Shown here piece after piece: positions 1 to 9,900 of a stretch of DNA of 64,000 nt. How positions within the stretch are numbered: position 1 is the first letter of the stretch; each line of letters opens with the position of its first letter. The stretch lies in assembly GCA_000227525.2 (NCBI GenBank), contig AGIG01000028.1, forward strand, positions 248,001 to 312,000, written 5' to 3'. The notes beneath the pieces were generated by a model, which was not told the DNA's origin, did no database searches, and saw only the letters and a program-made list of their open reading frames with translations. Origin of the DNA: a gamma proteobacterium HIMB30. Lineage in GTDB: Bacteria; Pseudomonadota; Gammaproteobacteria; Pseudomonadales; Litorivicinaceae. Both the position numbers and the translations under genes were made by a program.

Positions 1-635
1 CACCGCTCATTGAGTCACTGGATAAATTATTGAGCCTCATTGACCAACTCGCCGACATCGGAATTCAGCTAGAACACATCGACCTCGGTGGCGGGCTCGG
101 CGTAACTTACGACCAAGAAACACCACCACACCCGTCTGAATATTTGGCGTTGGTCAAAGAGCGACTGGCCGGTCGTAATCTCACCTTGGTCCTTGAACCT
201 GGACGTTCGATTGCAGCCAATGCGGGAATATTCGTCACCAAGACAATTTTGACGAAAACAAATCAGGATCAGCATTTTGCGATTGTCGATGGTGCGATGA
301 ACGACCTTATCAGGCCAAGTCTTTATGGTGCTTGGCAAAATATCGTTCCGGTTGATACCACCGAAAAACCGGGACAAATTGAGGCGAGTTTTGACATCGT
401 TGGGCCAGTGTGTGAATCAGGAGACTTTCTCGGGAAAGCACGCACACTGAGGATCCAAGAAGGTGATTTGCTCGCTGTCCGGTCTGCCGGCGCATATGGC
501 TTTGTCATGGGATCTAATTACAACACTCGCGGGAGAGCGCCAGAGATTTTGGTCGATATAGACCAAGTTCATCTCATTCGTGAGCGAGAGACGATTAATA
601 GTCTCTGGGCACTTGAACATACGGTGGATGACTAA
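1..635 (+). CDS. lysA: Diaminopimelate decarboxylase, C-terminal part (5' truncated by window edge)
   Basis: This PLP enzyme of the cytoplasm decarboxylates meso-diaminopimelate to L-lysine, the last step of lysine synthesis. The reading frame is already open at base 3 and no start is present, so only about 210 C-terminal residues are visible. They carry the LysA signatures: the phosphate-binding GGGLG loop, EPGRS, the DGAMNDLIRP segment with substrate-binding residues, and the CESGD motif that supplies the active-site cysteine across the dimer. The stop codon shares one base with the dapF start (TAATG), which implies translational coupling, and the two proteins act on the same metabolite. 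Confidence 0.97.
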   Translation, partial: PLIESLDKLLSLIDQLADIGIQLEHIDLGGGLGVTYDQETPPHPSEYLALVKERLAGRNLTLVLEPGRSIAANAGIFVTKTILTKTNQDQHFAIVDGAMNDLIRPSLYGAWQNIVPVDTTEKPGQIEASFDIVGPVCESGDFLGKARTLRIQEGDLLAVRSAGAYGFVMGSNYNTRGRAPEILVDIDQVHLIRERETINSLWALEHTVDD

Positions 636-1474
636 TGCGCGTTCACTTCACAAAGATGCACGGTCTAAGCAATGACTTCGTCGTCATTGACGCAGTCAGT
701 CAGCACGTCAGCTTACGATCGAGCCAGATTCAAAAGTTAGCTGATCGCAATACAGGCATCGGCTTTGATCAGCTGTTATTGATCGAGCCACCATCGAGGC
801 CTGACGCGGATTTTGACTATCGAATCTTTAATTCAGACGGCGGCGAAGTCGAGCATTGTGGTAATGGTGCGCGCTGTTTCGCTAAATTCGTTACGGATCG
901 AGAATTAACAACCAAACCTGTCATCACGGTGAATACCTCGCGCGGCTTAATCGAGCTAACACTCACAGAGACAGGTCTTGTCCGCGTAAACATGGGGCAA
1001 CCCGCACTCGATCCAACAACACTCCCTTACCAAGGGCCTCCCGAACCCGATCAAACACACACAGTCGTGCTTGAGACACCCAATGGAGCGCGATCCTTTG
1101 GTCTGATTAGCATGGGGAATCCTCATGCCGTGACCGTAGTCGATTCTGTCGATGCGACTGCTGTGTCTGATATTGGCCAAGCGATTCAAAATTCGCCGCA
1201 ATTTCCAGATTCAGTGAATGTTGGATTCATGGAAATCATATCCCCCACGGAAATCCGACTACGCGTGTTTGAACGAGGCGTCGGCGAGACACTGGCCTGC
1301 GGAACGGGTGCCTGTGCTGCGATGGCTTATGGCCACCTACTTGGACAACTCGATCAGGATGTGATTGTTGCAACTCGAGGCGGAAACCTGCAGATTGAGT
1401 GGCAAGGAGAGGGGTACGATTTAATGATGACCGGTCCTGCAGAATCTGTTTTTGAAGGAGAGTTTCGCCTGTGA
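635..1474 (+). CDS. dapF: Diaminopimelate epimerase
   Basis: It interconverts LL- and meso-diaminopimelate without a cofactor, supplying lysine and peptidoglycan synthesis. The 279 residues match normal family length. The two catalytic cysteines are visible: Cys75 in EHCGNGARC and Cys222 in ACGTGAC. The N-terminal MHGLSNDFVVID segment is also typical. The gene overlaps lysA by 1 bp upstream and the next gene by 4 bp (GTGA), consistent with one polycistronic message. Confidence 0.98.
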   Translation: MRVHFTKMHGLSNDFVVIDAVSQHVSLRSSQIQKLADRNTGIGFDQLLLIEPPSRPDADFDYRIFNSDGGEVEHCGNGARCFAKFVTDRELTTKPVITVNTSRGLIELTLTETGLVRVNMGQPALDPTTLPYQGPPEPDQTHTVVLETPNGARSFGLISMGNPHAVTVVDSVDATAVSDIGQAIQNSPQFPDSVNVGFMEIISPTEIRLRVFERGVGETLACGTGACAAMAYGHLLGQLDQDVIVATRGGNLQIEWQGEGYDLMMTGPAESVFEGEFRL

Positions 1475-2151
1475 CAATCACAGCTGATCAGATCGCTGAA
1501 TACCTTCAGGATCACTTAGATTTCTTTGAACAGCATCCTGAGCTCGCTCGAGAACTCAAACTCCCCACAGACTCCGGCGATGCAATCTCTTTGGTTGAAT
1601 TCCAATTACGGAAATTGCGTGATCATATCCGCCAGCTCGAAAAAGAAAACGATCATATGATCGAGACTGCGCGAATAAACAGTGTGTTATTTGAAAAAAC
1701 TCGGTCACTTGTTTTATCGCTACTCGATGCGCGAGATCTGGCTGATCTGGCAATCGTGCTTGATGAAAAGCTTGCCAACGGATTTGATATCCCAGTGGTA
1801 CGGCTTCTTTTATCGGATCAATTCAACATCGTTGACGGACTGTCTCTAATTCAGGCTGTCAAAGCAGAATCACTCGAAGAGGGCGGCAAACTTGCACAAA
1901 CCGTGTCTGATAAAGCACCGTCGATCGGACGCCTGACAAGAGATCGTCGAACAGCATTATTTGGCGAGGATGCTGATACCATCGAAAGCTCTGCGACGCT
2001 TGCGCTGGTCCGGGGTCACACCTACGGTTTACTCGCTCTCGGCCATCCAGATCCCGCCCATTTCCAATCCAATCAAGACACGCTCTTCCTCGATCATATC
2101 GGCGAAGCACTTGCGTTGATCCTTCCTCGGCTTCTCGATAAGGCGAAATAG
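1471..2151 (+). CDS. DUF484 family protein (YigA-like, GAF-type)
   Basis: A 226-residue soluble protein of the DUF484 family, which usually sits between dapF and xerC. The N-terminus resembles the family (a short helical AEYLQDHLDFFEQHPEL segment), followed by a probable coiled coil at about 45-70 and a GAF-like domain to the end. The start is a GTG overlapping the dapF stop, preceded by GAAGGAGAG. The biochemical role is unknown. Its constant place beside xerC suggests a link to chromosome maintenance, but that is inference from position only. Confidence 0.88.
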   Translation: MTITADQIAEYLQDHLDFFEQHPELARELKLPTDSGDAISLVEFQLRKLRDHIRQLEKENDHMIETARINSVLFEKTRSLVLSLLDARDLADLAIVLDEKLANGFDIPVVRLLLSDQFNIVDGLSLIQAVKAESLEEGGKLAQTVSDKAPSIGRLTRDRRTALFGEDADTIESSATLALVRGHTYGLLALGHPDPAHFQSNQDTLFLDHIGEALALILPRLLDKAK

Positions 2152-2154
2152 GTC

Positions 2155-3051
2155 ATGACGTTTCACGCATTCGTCACGCGATATCTTGATGACATGCGTC
2201 AGACGCAACGACGGAGCAATAAAACAATCGAGGCCTATGCACGCGATCTCCAGCAGGCAATTGGTTTTTTTGGAGAGGACACCACGATTCAGTCACTGGA
2301 TACATTGTCTGTCATTGGCTGGGTCCGATCATTGAGCGCACAACGCATCGCTGGACGCTCAATCGGTCGCAAACTCTCTGCGCTGCGCGGAGTCTTTCAA
2401 GAAGCAATCAATCAACGGTTGATCAAAGTCAATCCTGCAGTTGATGTGAGACCACCAAAAACAGGAAAACATCTACCCAATGCGTTGAGCCCAGACGCCA
2501 TGCAACGCTTACTGGACTTCCCGATTAATCCAAACGATATCGAAGCCATTCGAGACCAAGCAATCTATGAATTATTGTATTCGTCCGGGCTTCGACTTGC
2601 GGAAGTTTTGGGTCTGACCGTCAAGGATGTCTATGGAAATCCTGAAGAAATCAGGGTCTCCGGCAAAGGAAATAAAGAGCGAATTGTCCCAGTGGGCGCT
2701 AAGGCGAGAGAGGCGCTATCACAGTGGCTAAAACAACGATCCGAGTGGGATCATGGTCACACTGATCAGGCATTTATCACTAAGAGAGGACTCAGTGTCT
2801 CGCCACGAACGATTCAGCGGCGTCTCAACCTTCGCGCGCAAGCCGCTGGACTTGACCAACATGTGCATCCCCATGCCCTACGACATTCAGCTGCAACACA
2901 TCTTCTCGAGTCCTCAGGGGATCTTCGTGCCATTCAGGAGTTTCTGGGGCATCAAAGCCTTTCCACAACACAGATCTACACTCACCTCGATTTTCAGCAT
3001 CTCGCAGAGGTCTACGACAGAGCGCATCCGAGGGCAAAGACAAAATCATGA
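2155..3051 (+). CDS. xerC: Tyrosine recombinase XerC
   Basis: With XerD it resolves chromosome dimers at dif. The 298-residue protein has an N-terminal SAM-like DNA-binding domain (about 1-90) and a C-terminal catalytic domain. The catalytic set is complete: Arg147, Lys171, His240, Arg243, His266 and the nucleophile Tyr275. Its place between the DUF484 gene and yigB is the standard xerC neighbourhood and separates it from the phage-type integrase at 58.8 kb. It starts 3 bp after the DUF484 stop and overlaps yigB by 4 bp (ATGA). Confidence 0.96.
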   Translation: MTFHAFVTRYLDDMRQTQRRSNKTIEAYARDLQQAIGFFGEDTTIQSLDTLSVIGWVRSLSAQRIAGRSIGRKLSALRGVFQEAINQRLIKVNPAVDVRPPKTGKHLPNALSPDAMQRLLDFPINPNDIEAIRDQAIYELLYSSGLRLAEVLGLTVKDVYGNPEEIRVSGKGNKERIVPVGAKAREALSQWLKQRSEWDHGHTDQAFITKRGLSVSPRTIQRRLNLRAQAAGLDQHVHPHALRHSAATHLLESSGDLRAIQEFLGHQSLSTTQIYTHLDFQHLAEVYDRAHPRAKTKS

Positions 3052-3752
3052 AATCAATTCGCGCACTGACCTTTGATCTCGATAACACCCTTTGGGAAAC
3101 CGATTTATCAATTTTAAAAGCAGAGGATGCAATGGCAGCTCACTTGCGTTGCCTGTCGCCGCCCGCCTGGATGGCTGAATTTAGTCTCGATACGTTTCGT
3201 GCAGTCAGAAAGCAAATTGTTGAGGAACAGCCGACGATTGCGCATAACCTGACGGTGGTTCGCCATGAAACGTTGATTCGTTGGTTTGAAAATCAAGGCG
3301 CGACACGAGCGATTGCTGAAGAGTTGGCAAGTGAGGGGTTTCGCATATTCTATGAGGAACGACAAAAGGTCGAACCGTATCCAGACACAGTCGAAACACT
3401 AAAGATATTGGCAAAAACATATCCCCTCGCTGCGATTACCAATGGCAATGCAGATCTAATGGCAATGCCTTTGGGACAATATTTTCAGTTCTCATTGCAG
3501 TCTCAGCACTTCGCGAAGCCAAAACCAGACCCAGTGATGTTCGAAGAAGCGCTCAAACGGCTCGCGATTCAGCCCAATCAGTGTTTGCATATCGGCGATG
3601 ATATTGAACACGATGTGATGGGTGCGAACCGGTTAGGCATACGAACCGTCTGGTACAACACCCGCGCTCAAGTCCCGGAAGACGATGTTCCTGCGGATCA
3701 CACCATCACAAACTTAAAGCAACTGCTTAAGATACTTAAATCACCCGATTAA
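3048..3752 (+). CDS. yigB: HAD-family hydrolase, YigB-like phosphatase
   Basis: A 234-residue haloacid-dehalogenase-type phosphatase. Motif I is the DLDNT segment with nucleophile Asp10 and acid/base Asp12. Motif II lies around ITNGN, the motif III lysine in FAKPKPD, and motif IV is GDDIEHD. In E. coli YigB dephosphorylates FMN in riboflavin synthesis and sits directly after xerC, as here; I infer the same activity. The 3' end overlaps the convergent dehydrogenase gene by 17 bp, so this transcript cannot end at an ordinary intergenic terminator. Confidence 0.9.
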   Translation: MKSIRALTFDLDNTLWETDLSILKAEDAMAAHLRCLSPPAWMAEFSLDTFRAVRKQIVEEQPTIAHNLTVVRHETLIRWFENQGATRAIAEELASEGFRIFYEERQKVEPYPDTVETLKILAKTYPLAAITNGNADLMAMPLGQYFQFSLQSQHFAKPKPDPVMFEEALKRLAIQPNQCLHIGDDIEHDVMGANRLGIRTVWYNTRAQVPEDDVPADHTITNLKQLLKILKSPD

Positions 3753-4695
3753 TTGGGGCGCCCTCGATAAAGGCTTCAAGATTCGCCTGCATGATATCGA
3801 CGATCCGTTGCCGTGACTCACGACTGGCCCATGCCGAATGCGGCGTGATGACTAGGTTCGGATGCTGGCAGTTAAGAAGACGAGAATCCCTCGCTGGCGG
3901 CTCTGTGGTGACGACATCAAGACCGGCACCTGCCAAATGACCTGATTCAAGTGCATCGCAAAGTGCATCCTCATCGACCAAACCACCACGCGCCGTATTA
4001 ATCAAAAATGAACCCTGTTTCATTTTCTGAAAGGCATCGCGATTCATCATTTTTTGAGTTTGTGCGTTCAATAAACCATGCAGACTGACGAAATCTGATT
4101 GCTCAAGGAGCGTATCAAAATCGACTCGCTGGCTCCCATCCTGATAGTCGACGCCGTCGCGACCCATCACAAGTACGCGCATACCAAAGGCCTCCGCGAG
4201 TTTGCCAACGGCTTGACCCAATTCGCCATAGCCGACCAAACCAAGTGTGCGACCCGCGAGATCAATAATTGGATAATCCATCAAACAGAACATTGGACTC
4301 TCTGACCATCGCTCTGCTTTGACATCATTCCGATACCGTTCTGCTTGCGTTGCAACCATCAACATCAACATCAACGTGTGCTGACTCACTGACGGTGTGC
4401 CATAAGCCGCAACATTGCAAACAACGACACCATGATCTGAGGCGGCCTGCTTATCAACATTGTCCGTGCCCGTGGCCGACACCAAGATCAACTTCAAGTC
4501 AGGCGCTGCTTCAAAGTGTGCACGCTCAAATTTCACTTTATTCAAAATGATAACTTCGAAGCCTTGAATTCGTTCAGTCACCAGGTCAGGGGGAGTGACG
4601 TCATGAGTCACAAATTCAGAAGTTGCACCAGCCAGCTTTTCGAAATCTAACTCGTCAGGCTTCATCGATTGATAATCAAGAAATACAGCGCGCAC
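3736..4695 (-). CDS. D-isomer-specific 2-hydroxyacid dehydrogenase
   Basis: A 319-residue NAD(P)-dependent dehydrogenase that reduces a 2-keto acid to the D-hydroxy acid or the reverse. The Rossmann motif GYGELG is at 155-160, and the catalytic triad is Arg236 (NTARGG), Glu265 (TTEPP) and His286 (TPHSAW). Its overall look is closest to glycerate dehydrogenase/hydroxypyruvate reductase (HprA-like), but sequence alone does not fix the substrate. It is a single-gene transcript converging on yigB. Confidence 0.9.
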   Translation of the reverse strand: MRAVFLDYQSMKPDELDFEKLAGATSEFVTHDVTPPDLVTERIQGFEVIILNKVKFERAHFEAAPDLKLILVSATGTDNVDKQAASDHGVVVCNVAAYGTPSVSQHTLMLMLMVATQAERYRNDVKAERWSESPMFCLMDYPIIDLAGRTLGLVGYGELGQAVGKLAEAFGMRVLVMGRDGVDYQDGSQRVDFDTLLEQSDFVSLHGLLNAQTQKMMNRDAFQKMKQGSFLINTARGGLVDEDALCDALESGHLAGAGLDVVTTEPPARDSRLLNCQHPNLVITPHSAWASRESRQRIVDIMQANLEAFIEGAPINRVI

Positions 4696-4746
4696 GTTTT
4701 ATTCTCTTATGTTTCAGGGAGTCGGAGAGTGTACGCAAATTCACAA

Positions 4747-4773
4747 ATAAAAAAAGGGCGGTCGAGCCGCCCT
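4747..4773 (-). terminator. Rho-independent terminator of glnK-amtB
   Basis: On the minus strand a perfect 7 bp stem (AGGGCGG / CCGCCCT, 4773-4767 with 4761-4755) closes a 5 nt loop and runs into a T-rich tract. It begins 23 bp after the amtB stop. Confidence 0.85.
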
Positions 4774-4796
4774 AATATGTTCCCTGAGGGGGTGAA

Positions 4797-6065
4797 TTAA
4801 GACCGTTTGAACTCCGGATATGCCTCAATACCGCAGTCCACAACATCCATTCCAAGGTACTCTTCCTCTTCAGTGACTCGGATACCCATCACCATTTTCA
4901 GAACAGTCCATACAATCAGTGATGCGACGAATGTGAACACAAAGATCGAAACAATACCTAGGACCTGACCACCCAGAGTCGCGTCACCATTTGACAACAA
5001 CACCGCAAACAGACCCCAGATGCCAACGACACCATGAACTGAAATTGCACCCACAGGATCGTCGATTTTCATCCGATCAAGAGTGATGATTGAGAAGACA
5101 ACCAAAACGCCACCAAGTGCACCAATCAGTGTCGCTAACTCAGCAGATGGCGCAAGTGGCTCAGCAGTGATCGACACTAAGCCTGCTAGTGCCCCGTTCA
5201 GTGCCATTGATAAATCTGCTTTACCGAACAATATTTTTGCGACGATAGCCGCTGCGATTGCGCCACCGGCTGCGGCCATATTCGTGTTGAGGAACACCTG
5301 GGCTACTGCATTCGACTCATCGACATTTGAGACCATCAACTCAGAGCCCCCGTTGAATCCGAACCAACCCAACCACAGGATGAACGTACCTAATGTCGCT
5401 AATGGCATATTGGCGCCAGGAATCGCGTTGATTTCACCGTTAGGTCCGTACTTTCCTTTTCGCGCACCGAGGACAATGACACCAGCCAGCGCAGCAGCCG
5501 CACCACACATGTGTACGATACCTGACCCGGCGAAGTCACTGAATCCAGCTTCTGACAGGAATCCACCACCCCAACTCCAAGATCCTTGGATCGGATAAAT
5601 GAAGCCTGTGAAGATCACCGCAAATGCTAAAAACGCCATTAGTTTCATCCGCTCAGCGACAGCCCCAGAGATGATCGACATGCCTGTCGCGACAAATACG
5701 ACCTGGAAGAAGAAGTCAGACCGGGCTGAATAGTAGGGTGCGTCATCTCCACCAGCAATGACTGCGTCAACAGTGTTTTCATCACCGATTAAGAATCCAA
5801 AGTCTGGGATGACTCCACCCCAAGCATCGTTGATGTACATCAAGTTATAACCGAGAGCGAGATACATCACGCATGCAATCGCGTAAAGAAGAACGTTCTT
5901 AGTTAGGATTTCTGTGGTGTTTTTAGCGCGAACAAGGCCTGCTTCGAGCATGGCGAAACCGGCCGCCATCCACATCACTAAAGCACCAGATAATAGGAAA
6001 TAAAATGTATCGAGGGCGTAGGCCAACTGGGCCAGATCGCCACTCACAGTAGCTAAATCGTTCAC
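4797..6065 (-). CDS. amtB: Ammonium transporter AmtB
   Basis: An inner-membrane trimeric ammonium channel with about 11 membrane segments across 422 residues. The twin pore histidines are His185 (SGIVHMCG) and His344 (ISVHGVVG). The N-terminal segment looks like a membrane helix rather than a cleaved signal. The start is GTG at 6065, placed 7 nt after an AGGAG site. It lies 50 bp downstream of glnK in the usual glnK-amtB operon; the trimeric GlnK is known to plug the channel in nitrogen-replete cells. Transcription is expected from the sigma-54 promoter upstream of glnK. Confidence 0.97.
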   Translation of the reverse strand: MNDLATVSGDLAQLAYALDTFYFLLSGALVMWMAAGFAMLEAGLVRAKNTTEILTKNVLLYAIACVMYLALGYNLMYINDAWGGVIPDFGFLIGDENTVDAVIAGGDDAPYYSARSDFFFQVVFVATGMSIISGAVAERMKLMAFLAFAVIFTGFIYPIQGSWSWGGGFLSEAGFSDFAGSGIVHMCGAAAALAGVIVLGARKGKYGPNGEINAIPGANMPLATLGTFILWLGWFGFNGGSELMVSNVDESNAVAQVFLNTNMAAAGGAIAAAIVAKILFGKADLSMALNGALAGLVSITAEPLAPSAELATLIGALGGVLVVFSIITLDRMKIDDPVGAISVHGVVGIWGLFAVLLSNGDATLGGQVLGIVSIFVFTFVASLIVWTVLKMVMGIRVTEEEEYLGMDVVDCGIEAYPEFKRS

Positions 6066-6115
6066 AATGACTCTCCTGCGAAGTGTGTCTTTGATCGAGT
6101 TGTGTTGTTGTGCGC

Positions 6116-6478
<363 letters not shown>

Positions 6479-6512
6479 CTAACTGGAGGAATAACCTCTC
6501 TCAGGGAGTCAT

Positions 6513-6528
6513 TGCAGACACCGTGCCA
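6513..6528 (-). promoter_or_regulatory. Sigma-54 promoter of glnK-amtB
   Basis: Read on the minus strand the site is TGGCACGGTGTCTGCA. It matches the -24/-12 consensus TGGCACR-N4-TTGCW at every fixed base except C for T at position 12, with exact GG-to-GC spacing. Transcription should begin near 6501, about 47 bp before the glnK start codon. Confidence 0.88.
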
Positions 6529-6581
6529 ATCAATCACTTCGCAGGAGATTGCGGGTTCTGGCGGGTTTTTTCCGTTCAGAA

Positions 6582-6598
6582 AGCACCGAAATTGCGCA
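6582..6598. promoter_or_regulatory. NtrC-type binding site (glnK proximal)
   Basis: The 17 bp dyad (minus strand TGCGCAATTTCGGTGCT) resembles the NtrC consensus TGCACY-N5-RGTGCA with two or three mismatches. It lies about 60 bp upstream of the -24 element, and its centre is 42 bp (four helical turns) from the second site. Confidence 0.65.
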
Positions 6599-6624
6599 CA
6601 CCCTGAACTGTAACGGCTTTCACG

Positions 6625-6639
6625 GCACTAAAATAGTGC
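6625..6639. promoter_or_regulatory. NtrC-type binding site (glnK distal)
   Basis: GCACTAAAATAGTGC is a perfect dyad with the GCAC/GTGC half-sites and A/T centre expected of an NtrC enhancer. Placed about 100 bp upstream of the sigma-54 promoter, it fits activation by DNA looping. It lies 70 bp in front of ubiK, so it might also affect that promoter. Confidence 0.75.
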
Positions 6640-6669
6640 GAACTGTATGAGATGAAATTTTTTCTGATC

Positions 6670-6689
6670 ACCCGCATCATTAAGCGGGT
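6670..6689 (+). other. Hairpin in the ubiK leader
   Basis: ACCCGC and GCGGGT pair around an 8 nt loop, ending 19 bp before the ubiK start codon. No T-run follows on either strand, so it does not look like an ordinary terminator. It may be a leader structure of the ubiK message. Confidence 0.4.
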
Positions 6690-6708
6690 AACTTAAAGGA
6701 GATAGACC

Positions 6709-6945
6709 ATGCTCAATAGAGATGCGTTTAATGACATCGCCACGAAAATTTCTGAAGCGTTGCCAGAACCTGCTCGAAAAATGCAGGCCCAATTTAAGCA
6801 GCAAGTCGAAGATTTAATCGCGCAAGGATTGAAAGATCTCAATGTTGTAACGAGAGAAGACTACGACAAACAGACTGAAAAGCTGTCAAAAGCTGAAGCA
6901 AAATTAGCAGAACTCGAAACACGGCTCGCTGCACTCGAGAAATAA
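6709..6945 (+). CDS. ubiK: Ubiquinone biosynthesis accessory factor UbiK
   Basis: A 78-residue BMFP-type protein (YqiC/UbiK family). It has an N-terminal amphipathic segment and a C-terminal trimeric coiled coil (about 50-77, heptads in KLSKAEAKLAELETRLAALE). UbiK assists aerobic ubiquinone synthesis, working with UbiJ, and ubiJ is also present here at 35.7 kb. The start follows AAAGGAGATAGACC, a strong ribosome site. It is divergent from glnK, and the dnaE2 control region begins 32 bp after it. Confidence 0.92.
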   Translation: MLNRDAFNDIATKISEALPEPARKMQAQFKQQVEDLIAQGLKDLNVVTREDYDKQTEKLSKAEAKLAELETRLAALEK

Positions 6946-6977
6946 GATCTTTGAGCGCACTATGAGGCACTGCATTT

Positions 6978-6997
6978 TACTGTATATAATTACAGTA
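6978..6997 (+). promoter_or_regulatory. LexA (SOS) box overlapping the dnaE2 start and -10
   Basis: TACTGTATATAATTACAGTA keeps both CTGT/ACAG half-sites and differs from the E. coli ideal box only at the centre. It contains a perfect TATAAT (6985-6990) six bases before the ATG and ends on the first base of that codon. LexA binding would cover the -10 and the probable transcription start. No good -35 is visible. Confidence 0.9.
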
Positions 6998-9900
6998 TGT
7001 TTGCAGAGCTTTGTTGTACATCTAATTTCACTTTCTTAACAGGTGCATCACATCCTGAGGAATATGTCATGCGCGCTCATACTCTTGGTTACTCGGGGAT
7101 TGGCGTTACCGATGAAGCCTCCGTGTCTGGAGCTGTTCGTGCACATCTCGCCTCACAAACACTGAATATCCCTATGGTGCATGGATCGCGGTTCCGAATC
7201 GATGAGCAACTTGAGCTGACGTTTCTTGCACCGAACAGAAAGGCTTGGGGAGAACTCGGACAACTGATTTCACTCGCGCGACGACGATCATCAAAAGGTG
7301 CGTATCAGTTAACACGACGTGACTTAATTGGGCATACAGACACACTATTATGTCTGTGGCATCCACATCCTCAGGCATTGGACTGGACCTCTCAAATCGA
7401 AAGCTTGTCTTATGCCTTCAGAGGACGATTTTGGATTGCAGCCCACTTACCCGAATCTGGGCATCAAGCCGATCTAGCTGAACGTATCGATCTCACAGCA
7501 TTTGAGTGGAACTTACCTGTTGTGGCAACACAGCGACCTCTGATGCATATCCGTCAACGTTTAAAGCTACAACACACGCTAACAGCGATCCGGCTTGGTG
7601 CTCCAATTATTGAAATCGCAGATCAATTAGAACGATCAAGCGAACGTACTCTAATGGATCAACACGGTCTCAAGCTGCGATATCCAAGCGCCTGGCTCCA
7701 CGAATCACTCAATCTTCTGGACCGATTCGACTTTTCGTTAAGTAATTTACGTTACGAATACCCGCAAGAGATTTGCCCCCCACAGTATGATAGTGAGCAA
7801 GCATTCTTGCGAGATCTGGTATTCGAAGGCGCAAAGCGACGCTGGCAGCAAGGAATACCCGACAACATCACCCGCCTGATCGAAAAAGAACTCACACTCA
7901 TCGAGGAGATGAACTACGCCTGCTATTTCCTGACTGTGCACGATATCGTGGCTTATGCTCGCTCTCAAAACATCCTTTGTCAGGGTAGAGGCTCTGCTGC
8001 AAATTCCGTGGTCTGCTATTGCCTTTTTATTACAGAAGTTGATCCAAGCCGCGTATCGGTATTATTTGAACGCTTTGTATCTAAAGAGCGTAATGAGCCA
8101 CCCGATATTGATGTCGATTTTGAGCATCATCGGCGAGATGAAGTCATTCAATATATTTACCGGAAATACTCCAAAGAACGAGCAGCACTTGCCGCAGCCG
8201 TTATTACCTACAGAAAACGGTCAGCCATCCGGGATGTCGGTAAAGCCTTGAATCTACCAATTGACTTAATTGAAGCACTCTCGGGCAGTCTCGCGTGGTG
8301 GGATAAAAAAGAGGCAATGATTGAACGCTTTGCTGAGCTCGGAATCGATCCACAAGGTCCTCAAATTCAATTACTGACCGAATTAGTGACGGAAATCTTG
8401 GGCTTCCCAAGGCATCTCACACAGCATGTTGGCGGATTCGTGATATCACGCGGCCCACTCTCTGAATTGTGTCCTATAGAAAATACAGCCATGCAAGACA
8501 GGACCTGCTTGCAATGGGATAAAGATGATATTGATGCACTGGGGCTTCTCAAAGTCGATGTTCTCGCACTCGGTATGCTGACTGCCATTCGTGGAAGCTT
8601 AGAGCTTGCGCTCCAATATCAGACAACCTATCAACCTCGTAGCGGACGATATCAGCATCCTCCTCGTTCAATTGCTGAGATCCCTCCAGAAGATTCATTG
8701 GTTTATGACATGCTGTGCCAAGGAGATGCGATTGGTGTTTTCCAAGTTGAGTCCAGAGCTCAACTGGCCATGCTTCCTCGACTGAAACCACGGACCTATT
8801 ACGATCTTGTAGTTGAAGTGGCCATTGTCAGACCCGGACCAATTCAAGGCGATATGGTGCACCCATATCTCAGGCGACGCGATGGTGTTGATCCCAAAGA
8901 AGAACAACCGAAACAAATCAGCCAAGTTCTGGATCGAACCCTCGGTGTACCGATTTTCCAGGAACAAGTGATCCAATTGGTCATGGTGGCCGCTGGCTTT
9001 AGTGCTGGAGAGGCAGATGCACTGAGACGAGCGATGGCGACTTGGAAAGCAGGCAATGGCTTATTTCATTTTCATGAAAAAATTGTCAGCGGCATGCTGG
9101 AACGAGGATATTCTCGCGAGTTTGCTGAGCGACTCTGTCATCAAATCGAAGGATTTGGGAAGTACGGTTTTCCCGAGTCACATGCTGCAAGCTTTGCATT
9201 GCTTGTGTATTTATCAGCCTGGATCAAATGCCATCTTCCAGCGGCATTCTACTGTGGCTTATTAAACGCCCAACCCATGGGATTTTATACGCCATCGCAA
9301 CTACTACAAGATGCCAAACGTCACGGTATCGACATCCGACCGATTGATGTGAATGCATCTGAATGGTTATCAACACTTGAGGATGCGGAAGGGTCTCCAT
9401 GTGTCAGATTAGGCTTGCATCTCATTAAAGGACTGCGATTTGAAGCAGCGAACGCACTCGTCAGAGCACGCCGTCATCCTTTTCAGAACCTCAACGACTT
9501 TCGAAGTCGTACAGGCCTCCTAACAAGGGACTTGGAAGTTCTCGCCAGCGCACATGCATTCCGCTCACTGACTGATAATCGTTTTGATAGTTTTTGGCAG
9601 CTTGGAGATCAAGAATCGCAATTACCATTATTTCAAGGCGCAATTCAGGCAGTTGAAGATTTTAGGCCGCGTATTCCTGTACTTGGTGAAACCTTAGTTG
9701 CCGATTATCAAACCACCGGATTATCGCTTGAAGCACATCCGATGAATTTATTGCGGAATAAATCAGCGTTTCGTACCTGTCGACGGTCATCGGAGCTCGA
9801 TCGATTGCCAAGACATCCCGATCTTCGAATTTGGGTAGCAGGCATTGTTGCGACACGCCAACGACCAGGTTCAGCCTCTGGTGTGGTTTTCATTACCTTA

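Noticed and set aside
5083-5598. 171-codon plus-strand frame opposite amtB
   Set aside because: Lies entirely antisense to a clear AmtB; low-complexity Pro/Ala composition and no ribosome site.
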